A DNA stretch of 32,060 nucleotides from a virus, in the IMG/VR virus record IMGVR_UViG_3300035188_000037, positions 1 to 32,060 of that record, one strand, 5' to 3'. Shown piece after piece: positions 15,246 through 21,230 of the stretch. How positions within the stretch are numbered: position 1 is the stretch's first letter; the number at the start of each line of letters is the position of its first letter. Both the position numbers and the translations under genes were made by a program. Under the pieces are notes generated by a model. It searched no databases, was not told the origin of the DNA, and saw only the letters and a list, made by a program, of their open reading frames with translations.

Positions 15246-15267
15246 CATAACTTAAAACCAATCAGTT

Positions 15268-15408
15268 ATGACTTTATCTTTTTCTTCAGACGTTTACACC
15301 GAAATGGTGCAAGTGCAACAAGCACAAATCCAAGCACTTCAAAACAAGATACAAGAGCTTCAAGCTCGTATTGATGTTTTAGAGCAGCAATCAATTCTAT
15401 TTATCTAA
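15268..15408 (+). CDS. Small coiled-coil protein
   Basis: A 46-residue ORF directly downstream of a good promoter and an ACCAATCA leader. After a short Ser-rich start, the rest is one Gln/Leu heptad helix (QVQQAQIQALQNKIQELQARIDVLEQQ), likely a dimeric or trimeric coiled coil. Its stop is followed at once by another AAAACCAATC element leading to the next gene, so the two are probably co-transcribed. Function unknown. Confidence 0.65.
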   Translation: MTLSFSSDVYTEMVQVQQAQIQALQNKIQELQARIDVLEQQSILFI

Positions 15409-15422
15409 AACCAATCTATACT

Positions 15423-15851
15423 ATGTCAAAAATTATTTCAATCACCCCCACAGGCCAATGGCAAGATTTATTCAAGCTTGAGGTTCGCTTTGACAATGGA
15501 GACTTCGGTACTGCTTTTGCCAAGTCCCAAACCCCACCCTATGCCGTAGGCGAAGATGTGGAGTACACCAAGAACGAAAAGGGTACCGTTAAAATCCAAC
15601 GTGCCAATGCTTTTGGCGGTGGAGGTTACACCCAGTCTGCACCATCTGCGCCTAAAAATAACGATGAGCGCTCACTTTCAATCATCCGACAGGTTGCTTT
15701 GAAGGCTGCGGTTGAGTACGCTTGTGCAGCACAACACGATGTCAACACCATCCTTGCCAACGCAGAGACCTTCAATGCTTGGATGACAGGTGCAAGTTCA
15801 GCTCCTGCCTCACACACCGAGCATTTCGCAAATCGCAACGACCCTTTCTGA
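15423..15851 (+). CDS. Possible ssDNA-binding protein
   Basis: The first 60 residues of this 142-residue protein form a beta-rich segment (ISITPTGQWQDLFKLEVRFDNGDFG, then VGEDVEYTKNEKGTVKIQR) compatible with an OB fold. A Gly/Ser/Pro-rich linker follows. A helical block (about 80-125) leads to a short tail ending RNDPF. The closing Asp-Pro-Phe resembles the C-terminal tip of bacterial SSB proteins that docks partner enzymes. The adjacent helicase gene ends similarly (SDVPF). The role is inferred from these features and from the helicase neighbour, without a recognised family. Confidence 0.45.
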   Translation: MSKIISITPTGQWQDLFKLEVRFDNGDFGTAFAKSQTPPYAVGEDVEYTKNEKGTVKIQRANAFGGGGYTQSAPSAPKNNDERSLSIIRQVALKAAVEYACAAQHDVNTILANAETFNAWMTGASSAPASHTEHFANRNDPF

Positions 15852-15879
15852 TTGGTTTTATATTAGGTCGTTGTGTGAA

Positions 15880-15904
15880 GCCCCTCTACGGAGGGGTTTT
15901 TTTA
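15880..15904 (+). terminator. Rho-independent terminator
   Basis: CCCCTC (15881-15886) and GAGGGG (15891-15896) pair around a TACG loop and are followed by seven T. It ends the transcript carrying the coiled-coil and possible ssDNA-binding genes. The next promoter lies only 16 bases further on. Confidence 0.85.
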
Positions 15905-15919
15905 TGTCAATTATTTTGT

Positions 15920-15927
15920 TATATTTG
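15920..15927 (+). promoter_or_regulatory. TATATTTG promoter -7 element before the helicase gene
   Basis: TATATTTG matches the Bacteroidota -7 consensus and is identical to the element at 15238-15245. The expected -33 position falls in the T-run of the terminator and has TTTT, not TTTG. It is followed by ACCAATCAGA (15931-15940) and the helicase ATG at 15945. Confidence 0.6.
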
Positions 15928-15944
15928 CTCACCAATCAGAATCA

Positions 15945-16877
15945 ATGATACATCCCGACCTCCTTTCAAACGAATCTTCGTTACCATACCTCCAACGCGC
16001 CCTCAAGGGTAAATACTACGACACAGGCAAGCTCGGTGTTTATGAGGTAGACCAATACCTACGCCTGAAAGAAGGTGAGTTTGTAGTCGTAGTTGGCCAC
16101 GCCAACGTAGGCAAGACCCACACGCTTCTATACCTTATGCTCTTGCAGTCGTATAACTTCGGCAAGAAGTGGCTGATATATTCGGCAGAGAACGAAGTGC
16201 CAAGCCTTAAGCGTAAGCTCATTGAGTTCTTAGTATGCAAACCCATACAGGGAATTGATGAGGGGATGATGTACCGCAAGCTTGACTTCATTAACGAATA
16301 TTTTCAATTTATTGACGGCAATCGGCTATTCACCGCCTTTGAACTTCTTGAGATTATGAACTCCATCAAGAACGAATGGAACTACACAGGTGCCTTAATT
16401 GACCCTTACAACTCCCTATCAACAGACCAAAAGAAATTAGGCAAGACAGGGATGCACGAATACCACTACGAGGTAGCCTCTGCGCTTCGGGTATTTGCAC
16501 ATCAGAATAACGTCACCACTATTGTAAACGCTCACCCAGTTACCGAAGCAATGCGTAAGACATTCTACAAAGGCCACAAGTACGAGGGTATGGCGATGCC
16601 CCCAAACACATCAGACATTGAAGGTGGCGGTAAGTGGGGCAACAGGTCGGACTGCGTAATCGTAATTCACCGCTTTGCCGCCCACGAAACCGATTGGATT
16701 TACACGCACATCCACGTTCGTAAGGTCAAGGAGATGGAGTCGGGAGGGCGCATCACGCCCCTTGAAACTCCCTTAATACTTCAGAGCGTTTTAGGTAATG
16801 TTGGCTTTGTGATAAACGGGCGTAACTTGCTGCCAATTAAAACGGATGAAACCCCTGCGAGCGATGTACCCTTCTGA
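15945..16877 (+). CDS. DnaB-like helicase / RecA-fold ATPase
   Basis: This 310-residue protein has a Walker A motif GHANVGKTHT at residues 51-60. It also has YSAENE (79-84) with a likely catalytic Glu, a Walker B-like GALIDPY (149-155), a TTIVNAHP sensor segment (191-198) and GGGKWGNRSDCVIVIHR (227-243). The order fits the C-terminal RecA domain of DnaB-family helicases. The N-terminal primase-interacting domain is absent, so the protein is shorter than bacterial DnaB (about 450-470). It would unwind the phage fork or act as a loader-like ATPase. No primase or polymerase gene is visible, so replication must rely on host enzymes. It ends in SDVPF. Confidence 0.75.
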   Translation: MIHPDLLSNESSLPYLQRALKGKYYDTGKLGVYEVDQYLRLKEGEFVVVVGHANVGKTHTLLYLMLLQSYNFGKKWLIYSAENEVPSLKRKLIEFLVCKPIQGIDEGMMYRKLDFINEYFQFIDGNRLFTAFELLEIMNSIKNEWNYTGALIDPYNSLSTDQKKLGKTGMHEYHYEVASALRVFAHQNNVTTIVNAHPVTEAMRKTFYKGHKYEGMAMPPNTSDIEGGGKWGNRSDCVIVIHRFAAHETDWIYTHIHVRKVKEMESGGRITPLETPLILQSVLGNVGFVINGRNLLPIKTDETPASDVPF

Positions 16878-17175
16878 CGATAGCCACGACCTCTACATTC
16901 GGGAGAAGCAGTTGATGCTTGCGGGTACTGCGATGTGGTTGGCGCAGCAAGCAGCAGACAAAGCAAAAGGCAGGGAAGTACAAGATGACATCCTGCACCA
17001 CGTTATGAGCTGCCACTACGCAGACCTACTCTTGCAACAGTTCATTGACTACCGACAGTTCACAGAGGGTAAGATGAACGAGATGTACCTTGCCAACGCC
17101 AAGCTGCGAGTTGATAGCGAGCAGATGATATACGAGATACAACGCCTGCAAGGGATTATTGAGGACTCGCTATGA
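16846..17175 (+). CDS. Hypothetical helical early protein
   Basis: This 109-residue, mostly helical protein has a central His/Asp-containing segment (DDILHHVMSCHYADLLLQQFIDY) and a C-terminal coiled coil (LRVDSEQMIYEIQRLQGIIEDSL). Start 16846 overlaps the helicase gene by 32 bases. A later ATG at 16864 is equally possible. The next gene starts in its last codons. No domain recognised. Confidence 0.55.
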   Translation: MKPLRAMYPSDDSHDLYIREKQLMLAGTAMWLAQQAADKAKGREVQDDILHHVMSCHYADLLLQQFIDYRQFTEGKMNEMYLANAKLRVDSEQMIYEIQRLQGIIEDSL

Positions 17176-17399
17176 AGCAAATCCTTTCACCCTTCCAGAA
17201 GTACGAATGCTTTGCAGTAGATGGGGTGGACTACCTCGTGGTGGACTACACCATTATCCAAGACAAAGATGACAATTTAGTGGAGTGGGCGAGTGAGATG
17301 AAGTTCAAAAGACTGAAAGACCACAAGCACTACACTATGCCGATGACTAAAATAATAACCAATTACAACGAGGGCAGAGCGAAACGCTGCAAATGCTAA
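17172..17399 (+). CDS. Small hypothetical early protein
   Basis: This 75-residue protein starts with ATGA overlap to the previous stop. It has a beta-hairpin-like YECFAVDGVDYLVVDYTIIQDKDDN segment followed by a basic region (KFKRLKDHKHY) and ends in KRCKC. The charged, compact sequence and its place before a DNA-binding-like gene suggest an early accessory role. Function unknown. Confidence 0.55.
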   Translation: MKQILSPFQKYECFAVDGVDYLVVDYTIIQDKDDNLVEWASEMKFKRLKDHKHYTMPMTKIITNYNEGRAKRCKC

Positions 17400-17812
17400 T
17401 GAGACCATTTGAAATACGTCAATTAAAAGTAAGCAAGGAACAGTACTATGCCCGTCTGGGATTCCAAGACAATGGAAGCCGTGCGCATAAAGAATCCACC
17501 GCGAGAGCAGCATTCGTATCAGCATTCCGAAACCACGCCACGCTTCACGAACTCGGTGAGGCCATAGACAAAGACCATAGCTCGGTGGCGTATGCCGTAA
17601 GGATGCACAAAGACCGTCTTATCTACGGGGACTATCAGCACTATTATAAGGTAGCCTGCTGCGTTCTTGAGGAGAACCCGATGGCAACGATTGACAAGCC
17701 CGACTTTCAAGCGTTGGAGCAGGAACTAAATAAACTCAACGAGGTGGTAGCGGAGTTATCTAAGTATAAAGAACTATACTTAACTCTAAAACGGACATTC
17801 AATGAATTTTAA
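17393..17812 (+). CDS. DnaA domain IV-like DNA-binding protein
   Basis: In this 139-residue protein, residues about 35-75 resemble the DNA-binding domain IV of DnaA. A helix (ARAAFVSAFRNH) is followed by TLHELGEAIDKDHSSVAYAVRMH. Asp61-His62-Ser63-Ser64-Val65 matches the DnaA signature D-H-(S/T)-(S/T)-V that contacts the DnaA box. The AAA+ domain is absent. A long coiled coil ends the protein (FQALEQELNKLNEVVAELSKYKELYLTLK), likely for dimerisation. It could mark a phage origin, recruit host DnaA, or act as a regulator. The direct repeats at 14268-14319 are one candidate target. Confidence 0.65.
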   Translation: MLMRPFEIRQLKVSKEQYYARLGFQDNGSRAHKESTARAAFVSAFRNHATLHELGEAIDKDHSSVAYAVRMHKDRLIYGDYQHYYKVACCVLEENPMATIDKPDFQALEQELNKLNEVVAELSKYKELYLTLKRTFNEF

Positions 17813-17960
17813 CGTAGGACTTTACCCAATCTATGGGCTTGTAGTTGGGGCTAACTGGTCAAAGACCGATTACCTTGAAGAGGATATTGTGATGCACACC
17901 GTTCAGTTTGCCCTGTTTGTTGTAATTGTAGAAATCACTTGGGACTCCTCGCAGTATTAG
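17802..17960 (+). CDS. Small membrane-associated protein
   Basis: A 52-residue ORF overlapping both neighbours. It starts MNFNVGLYPIYGLVVGANW, then has an acidic turn (TDYLEEDIV) and a second hydrophobic segment (HTVQFALFVVIVEITW). Similar LYPIYGLV-G-N proteins recur in Bacteroidota phages, which supports translation. It may sit at the inner membrane. Function unknown. Confidence 0.6.
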   Translation: MNFNVGLYPIYGLVVGANWSKTDYLEEDIVMHTVQFALFVVIVEITWDSSQY

Positions 17961-18475
17961 CAAAGCGACAGACGGACTGGATTCGGATGTGCAAGAGCTT
18001 TGGTGCAAGCGATGACCTTGCCCAAGAGCTTGTGCAGGAGATGTACGTCAGACTGTACAAATACGTTGATGATGCCGAGAAAATAATGTACAACGAAACG
18101 GAGGTGAACACCTTCTTCGTGTACGTTACGCTCCGCAATATGTACGCCACCTTAATGCGCCAGAGAGCAAGATTTGAATTCGTAGACGTAGACATCTTAG
18201 AGGAGTTCATTTATGAGGAGGCCAACGAAGATGCAGAGGTGCAACTTATCCAACTTTACGACAGGGTGTGGTCAACCCAAACTGACTGGCATTGGTACGA
18301 CAAAAAGATTTTCGCACTATACCACAACACCGATATGTCCATTCGCACGTTAGCGGATGAGACCAAGATTTCAGCACGTTCCATATTCAACACACTAAAA
18401 AATGCAAGAGAGCGAATCCAAGAAGACTGCCAAGACACCTACCAAGCGTACAAAGAAGCCAAGCGGCTTGGGTGA
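17939..18475 (+). CDS. Sigma-70-family-like factor
   Basis: This 178-residue protein has a region-2-like segment (WIRMCKSFG then DDLAQELVQEMYVRLYKYV, and FVYVTLRNMYATLMRQR at about 14-76). After an acidic linker there is a region-4-like helix-turn-helix (SIRTLADETKISARSIFNTLKNARERIQ at about 134-161). The two-domain layout and length match an ECF-sized sigma factor. It could steer host RNA polymerase to late phage promoters. The match is by pattern, and the acidic middle (IYEEANEDAEV) is longer than usual. The TTG start at 17939 is needed to keep the first conserved helix. Confidence 0.6.
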   Translation: MGLLAVLAKRQTDWIRMCKSFGASDDLAQELVQEMYVRLYKYVDDAEKIMYNETEVNTFFVYVTLRNMYATLMRQRARFEFVDVDILEEFIYEEANEDAEVQLIQLYDRVWSTQTDWHWYDKKIFALYHNTDMSIRTLADETKISARSIFNTLKNARERIQEDCQDTYQAYKEAKRLG

Positions 18476-18806
18476 TACCATAGAGCAAATCACAACTGCC
18501 ACAGGAATCAAGGCTGCGGTAGATTGGTTTAGCGAAGCAACTGGTGTTGACTGCGGATGCGATGCCCGTAAGGAGAAACTAAACAAGCTATTTCGGTATA
18601 GGAAGCCTGAATGCTTAACCAAAGAGGAGTATGAGTTTGTTGGCAAGATGCGTGGCAGGAACACCGTGACCGCTATTGAGCAGACGGAAGTGAATAGAAT
18701 CTACAACCGAGTATTCAAAGACTCCGTGAAGCCGACCAACTGCGGCTCTTGCCTTCGTGGTAGGGTGCAGGAGCTTGAGACCCTATACAACGCTTATGGT
18801 CAGTAA
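18402..18806 (+). CDS. Hypothetical Cys-containing early protein
   Basis: This 134-residue protein has a Lys/Ser/Thr-rich start, then GLGDTIEQITTATGIKAAVDWFSEATGVDCGCDARKEKLNKLF and, near the end, KPTNCGSCLRGRVQELETLYNAY. The CGC and CGSC pairs could bind a metal ion. This domain occurs often in Bacteroidota phages without an assigned function. It overlaps the sigma-like gene by 74 bases, so the first 25 residues may not be translated if a later start is used. Confidence 0.6.
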   Translation: MQESESKKTAKTPTKRTKKPSGLGDTIEQITTATGIKAAVDWFSEATGVDCGCDARKEKLNKLFRYRKPECLTKEEYEFVGKMRGRNTVTAIEQTEVNRIYNRVFKDSVKPTNCGSCLRGRVQELETLYNAYGQ

Positions 18807-19299
18807 CGAGCGCAGGGTATACTCCAATCAAGTTGGTGACATTACTGCAAAGAGGTTTGTAGAGGCTTGCGAAGCCATTGGCTACTCTTGTGAGAAGTCA
18901 GACCGCAACACCGACATCTACGACCACATTGACTACTTCGTTACACGGCTAAACGGAACAACATCCGTAGACGTAAAAGGGGGCAACCACCCCAACACCA
19001 TCTGGGTAGAGTTCAAAAATGTAAAAGGAGATAACGGATGGATGTACGGCAAAGCCGAGTACATTGCATTTGATATGCCAGAGCTTGGAGGGTTTGTGAT
19101 GGTGAGAACGCAAGAGCTTGCACGGCTATGTGAGCAGATTGTAGAGCCTGTGTTTGTCACAAAGCAAGAAGCGACAAGAAAATACTACCAAAGAGAAGGC
19201 AGGGAGGATGTGATAAGCAGACTTGAGTTGCCAGACATTCAAAGATTAGTTTCATTTAAAGTTTTAACCTATGCCAATCCCTCAACCCAAAAGTGGTGA
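18796..19299 (+). CDS. Putative PD-(D/E)XK-type nuclease
   Basis: From ATG 18796 this gives 167 residues. A helix (NQVGDITAKRFVEACEAIGY) precedes DHIDYFVTRLNGTTSVDVKGG and IWVEFKNVKGDNGWMYGKAEYIAFDM. The order Asp, then D-V-K or E-F-K in two strands, then a helix, fits the PD-(D/E)XK nuclease core. Proteins of this look in phages are often restriction-endonuclease-like. I chose this start because it avoids a long overlap with the previous gene. The family is not certain and activity is inferred only. Confidence 0.5.
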   Translation: MVSNERRVYSNQVGDITAKRFVEACEAIGYSCEKSDRNTDIYDHIDYFVTRLNGTTSVDVKGGNHPNTIWVEFKNVKGDNGWMYGKAEYIAFDMPELGGFVMVRTQELARLCEQIVEPVFVTKQEATRKYYQREGREDVISRLELPDIQRLVSFKVLTYANPSTQKW

Positions 19300-19408
19300 A
19301 AAGCAATCCGAATACATCCAACGCTGCTTGGAGGCTATCGGAAGCGAGTACCCAAATAAAGACCAAGCAATAGCAGTTTGCTACACGCAATTCAGAGAGG
19401 GCAAGTAG
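19271..19408 (+). CDS. Small conserved phage protein
   Basis: A 45-residue ORF starts MPIPQPKSGEKQSEYIQRCLEAIGSEYP and ends with KDQAIAVCYTQFREGK. Short proteins with this PIP-PKSGE and DQA-A-CYTQ pattern recur in phage genomes, so I regard it as real despite its 29-base overlap with the preceding gene. Its last codons lie inside the following terminator stem. Function unknown. Confidence 0.65.
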   Translation: MPIPQPKSGEKQSEYIQRCLEAIGSEYPNKDQAIAVCYTQFREGK

Positions 19409-19421
19409 TCCTCTTTTTTTT
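19396..19421 (+). terminator. Rho-independent terminator overlapping a gene end
   Basis: AGAGG (19396-19400) pairs with CCTCT (19410-19414) and is followed by a run of eight T. The left arm is inside the last codons of the gene at 19271-19408. A new promoter follows at 19442. Confidence 0.65.
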
Positions 19422-19441
19422 ATTTATTTTTTATTGGAGTG

Positions 19442-19471
19442 TTGGTAATTCAAAAAGTTGTATTACATTTG
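19442..19471 (+). promoter_or_regulatory. Bacteroidota-type promoter, TTG-N19-TACATTTG
   Basis: TTG (19442-19444) and TACATTTG (19464-19471) are 19 bases apart, the same spacing as the promoter at 15215-15245. The predicted leader contains ACCAATCAG (19485-19493) directly before the ATG at 19495. Confidence 0.75.
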
Positions 19472-19494
19472 GAGAACATTTAATACCAATCAGA

Positions 19495-19587
19495 ATGAAA
19501 CTACTACTTAAAAACACGGCCTACTTCTGCGCTCTTGCGCTGACGTTTTGGGCATACCTATGGACTCTTGAACTTCTTGGGATATGA
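19495..19587 (+). CDS. 30-residue single-span membrane peptide
   Basis: A short ORF right after a promoter and an ACCAATCA leader: basic MKLLLKN start, then one hydrophobic helix (AYFCALALTFWAYLWTLELLG). Its TGA overlaps the next start. Its position as first gene of an early transcript suggests it is translated. It could be a membrane-acting early peptide, for example one altering the host envelope or blocking superinfection. That role is inference only. Confidence 0.55.
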   Translation: MKLLLKNTAYFCALALTFWAYLWTLELLGI

Positions 19588-19910
19588 TATTCACCTACAA
19601 CGACCTAAAGTTCTGGCTTGAAGATGCCGACCTACTACCGCAGTCTTACTGGGATGCCCTTGAGGACTACAACCCCGATGACAAGAACTCCGATGAGATT
19701 CTTGCCAAGTGGCTCGGCTTTGCCCACGTTGCTGACTTCTACGAGTACGAGATGCAAATCACATACATAGAGGAGTCATACAACGAGGATGGCTATACCA
19801 ACACCACCGCATACCCTACCACATCCATTTACAGGGATATACCAAACCTTGCCAATGACATCTACATCAAGTGGATGAACTGGGCAACTCAAGTCGCATC
19901 AGAAGAATAA
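19584..19910 (+). CDS. Acidic hypothetical early protein
   Basis: This 108-residue, very acidic and aromatic protein (LEDADLLPQSYWDALEDYNPDDKNSDEILAKWLG, then YEYEMQITYIEESYNEDGY) has many Asp, Glu, Tyr and Trp residues. Small acidic early phage proteins often inhibit host DNA-binding enzymes by mimicking DNA charge. That is only a possibility here. It is coupled to the membrane peptide gene by an ATGA overlap. Confidence 0.6.
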   Translation: MIFTYNDLKFWLEDADLLPQSYWDALEDYNPDDKNSDEILAKWLGFAHVADFYEYEMQITYIEESYNEDGYTNTTAYPTTSIYRDIPNLANDIYIKWMNWATQVASEE

Positions 19911-19925
19911 TTAAAACCAATCAAA

Positions 19926-20108
19926 ATGAAATACGAAACTATCTCCCAACTACTCCGACAACTGAAGTCGGCAGACATATCCGAATCAATCTTAAAAGAC
20001 ATAGAACTGATTGAGAAAGTCACCTTGCGTATGGCCTACCACGATGCCTTGCTTCGTGTGCCTTTTGAGCAATGGTACGAAGCAACATTCAAAACAGAAA
20101 CAAAATGA
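19926..20108 (+). CDS. Small hypothetical early protein
   Basis: A 60-residue helical protein preceded by AAAACCAATCA (19913-19923) three bases before its ATG. The sequence (MKYETISQLLRQLKSADISESILKDIELIEKV...) suggests two or three amphipathic helices. It overlaps the nuclease gene start. Function unknown. Confidence 0.6.
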   Translation: MKYETISQLLRQLKSADISESILKDIELIEKVTLRMAYHDALLRVPFEQWYEATFKTETK

Positions 20109-20875
20109 AAATTATAGAACTACTTGACGGAAGCACTTGGGATATGGAGACAATCCTTGAGAAGATGCACGATGATGACTTTTACTACGGAGTGTTGGGC
20201 AAGAACGCCCTGTCATCTTCGGCTTGTAAGCTGCTGCTGACATCACCCAAGACGTATCACTACGTCACGAAGTACGGCAGCGAGGAGTCTGATGCGTTTG
20301 CAGTAGGCCGCCTTGTTCACCTTATGGCTCTTGAGCCGCACAGGGTAGCGGACTACGAGGTCATTGAGGTACAGAGCAAGAACGCAAAGGCTTGGCAGGA
20401 TGCAAAGGGCAAGCGTAACCTATGCACTCGCAAGGAGTACAACGAAGCGCAACGCATCTCTGATGCGCTCCTGCGCAACGAGAACGTGCTTGGGCTTATC
20501 ACAGGCTGCGAGTTTGAAGTGCCAAAGATTGGTATGATTGGCGGCCTGCCCTTTAGGGCGAAGGCTGACATCTATGCTGATGGTTTCTTGGCTGACTTAA
20601 AAACAACAACCGACCTCCGAGCCTTCCCTTACTCTGCAAAGAAATACGGATACGATGTGCAGGCATTTATCTACACCCGACTCTTTGGAGTGCCGATTGA
20701 TAAGTTCTTCTTTGTCGCTATTGACAAGGCAAGCCTTGACATAGGCATCTACTCGGTGAGTCCAGAGTTCGTGGCAGAGGGTGAGCGCAAGACCCTTGAG
20801 GCTATTGAAATGTACAAGCAGTTCTTCATCTTGGGTGAGGACTTGGACTCGTACACAGTTGTTGGCACGTTATGA
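20105..20875 (+). CDS. PDDEXK-family exonuclease (DUF3799-like)
   Basis: From ATG 20105 this gives 256 residues. The core has AVGRLVHLMALEP with His72, FRAKADIYADGFLADLKTT with Asp155, Asp164 and Lys166, and KKYGYDVQAFIYTRLFG with Gln186. This His, D, DLK, Q pattern is that of RecB/Cas4-like PDDEXK exonucleases such as the DUF3799 family and exonuclease VIII-type phage enzymes. It would resect DNA ends for recombination. No RecT or other annealing protein is evident next to it, which is unusual unless the small ORFs nearby supply this role. I rejected the upstream start at 20072 because it lies within the previous gene. Confidence 0.78.
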   Translation: MKIIELLDGSTWDMETILEKMHDDDFYYGVLGKNALSSSACKLLLTSPKTYHYVTKYGSEESDAFAVGRLVHLMALEPHRVADYEVIEVQSKNAKAWQDAKGKRNLCTRKEYNEAQRISDALLRNENVLGLITGCEFEVPKIGMIGGLPFRAKADIYADGFLADLKTTTDLRAFPYSAKKYGYDVQAFIYTRLFGVPIDKFFFVAIDKASLDIGIYSVSPEFVAEGERKTLEAIEMYKQFFILGEDLDSYTVVGTL

Positions 20876-21024
20876 CCGACATCACTAAATGCAGTGGCAC
20901 AGACTGCCCCCTGAACACAACCTGCTACCGTTACACCGCCCCAACGGGAATGTACCAATCATTCTTTGTTGGCGTACCTATCAAGAACGGGGAATGTGAA
21001 TACCATTGGAAAACCAACCTTTAA
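20872..21024 (+). CDS. Small four-Cys protein
   Basis: A 50-residue ORF with ATGA overlap to the nuclease stop. Cys7 and Cys12 (KCSGTDCPL), Cys18 (TCYRYTAP) and Cys42 (GECEYHW) suggest a zinc site. The MTDITKCSG-CP-CYRYTAP pattern recurs in Bacteroidota phages. Function unknown. Its coupling to the exonuclease gene suggests a shared role. Confidence 0.65.
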   Translation: MTDITKCSGTDCPLNTTCYRYTAPTGMYQSFFVGVPIKNGECEYHWKTNL

Positions 21025-21037
21025 CATAAAACCAATC

Positions 21038-21054
21038 GTTGCATTTTTTGCAAC
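21038..21054 (+). promoter_or_regulatory. Leader hairpin GTTGCA-T5-TGCAAC
   Basis: A perfect 6-bp stem with a five-T loop follows directly after AAAACCAATC (21028-21037) and precedes the ATG at 21075. It lacks a T-run after the stem, so it is more likely a translational or RNA-stability element than a terminator. Confidence 0.45.
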
Positions 21055-21074
21055 ACCTCAAATACCAAAGAATA

Positions 21075-21230
21075 ATGCAAGAGCAATTTATGAGGATAGC
21101 AATGGCGCAGCTCCGTAGCACCTACCCCTTCAAGCCCCAACGTAGAGCAGTTGCTGCTCGTATGTGGGTAAAGTATTTAGACCGCAAAGCGATGGCGCAA
21201 TGGTTCAAAGACCAAGAGGCTAATTTATGA
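21075..21230 (+). CDS. Small basic early protein
   Basis: From ATG 21075 this gives 51 residues (MQEQFMRIAMAQLRSTYPFKPQRRAVAARMWVKYLDRKAMAQWF...), basic and helical. A TTG at 21039 would add 12 residues and would sit right after the ACCAATC element, as starts do elsewhere, but would run through the hairpin. Its stop overlaps the glycosyltransferase start. Function unknown. Confidence 0.5.
   Translation: MQEQFMRIAMAQLRSTYPFKPQRRAVAARMWVKYLDRKAMAQWFKDQEANL

Noticed and set aside
17519-17710. Antisense frame over the DnaA-like gene as a regulatory RNA
   Set aside because: There is no promoter or terminator on the - strand to support it.
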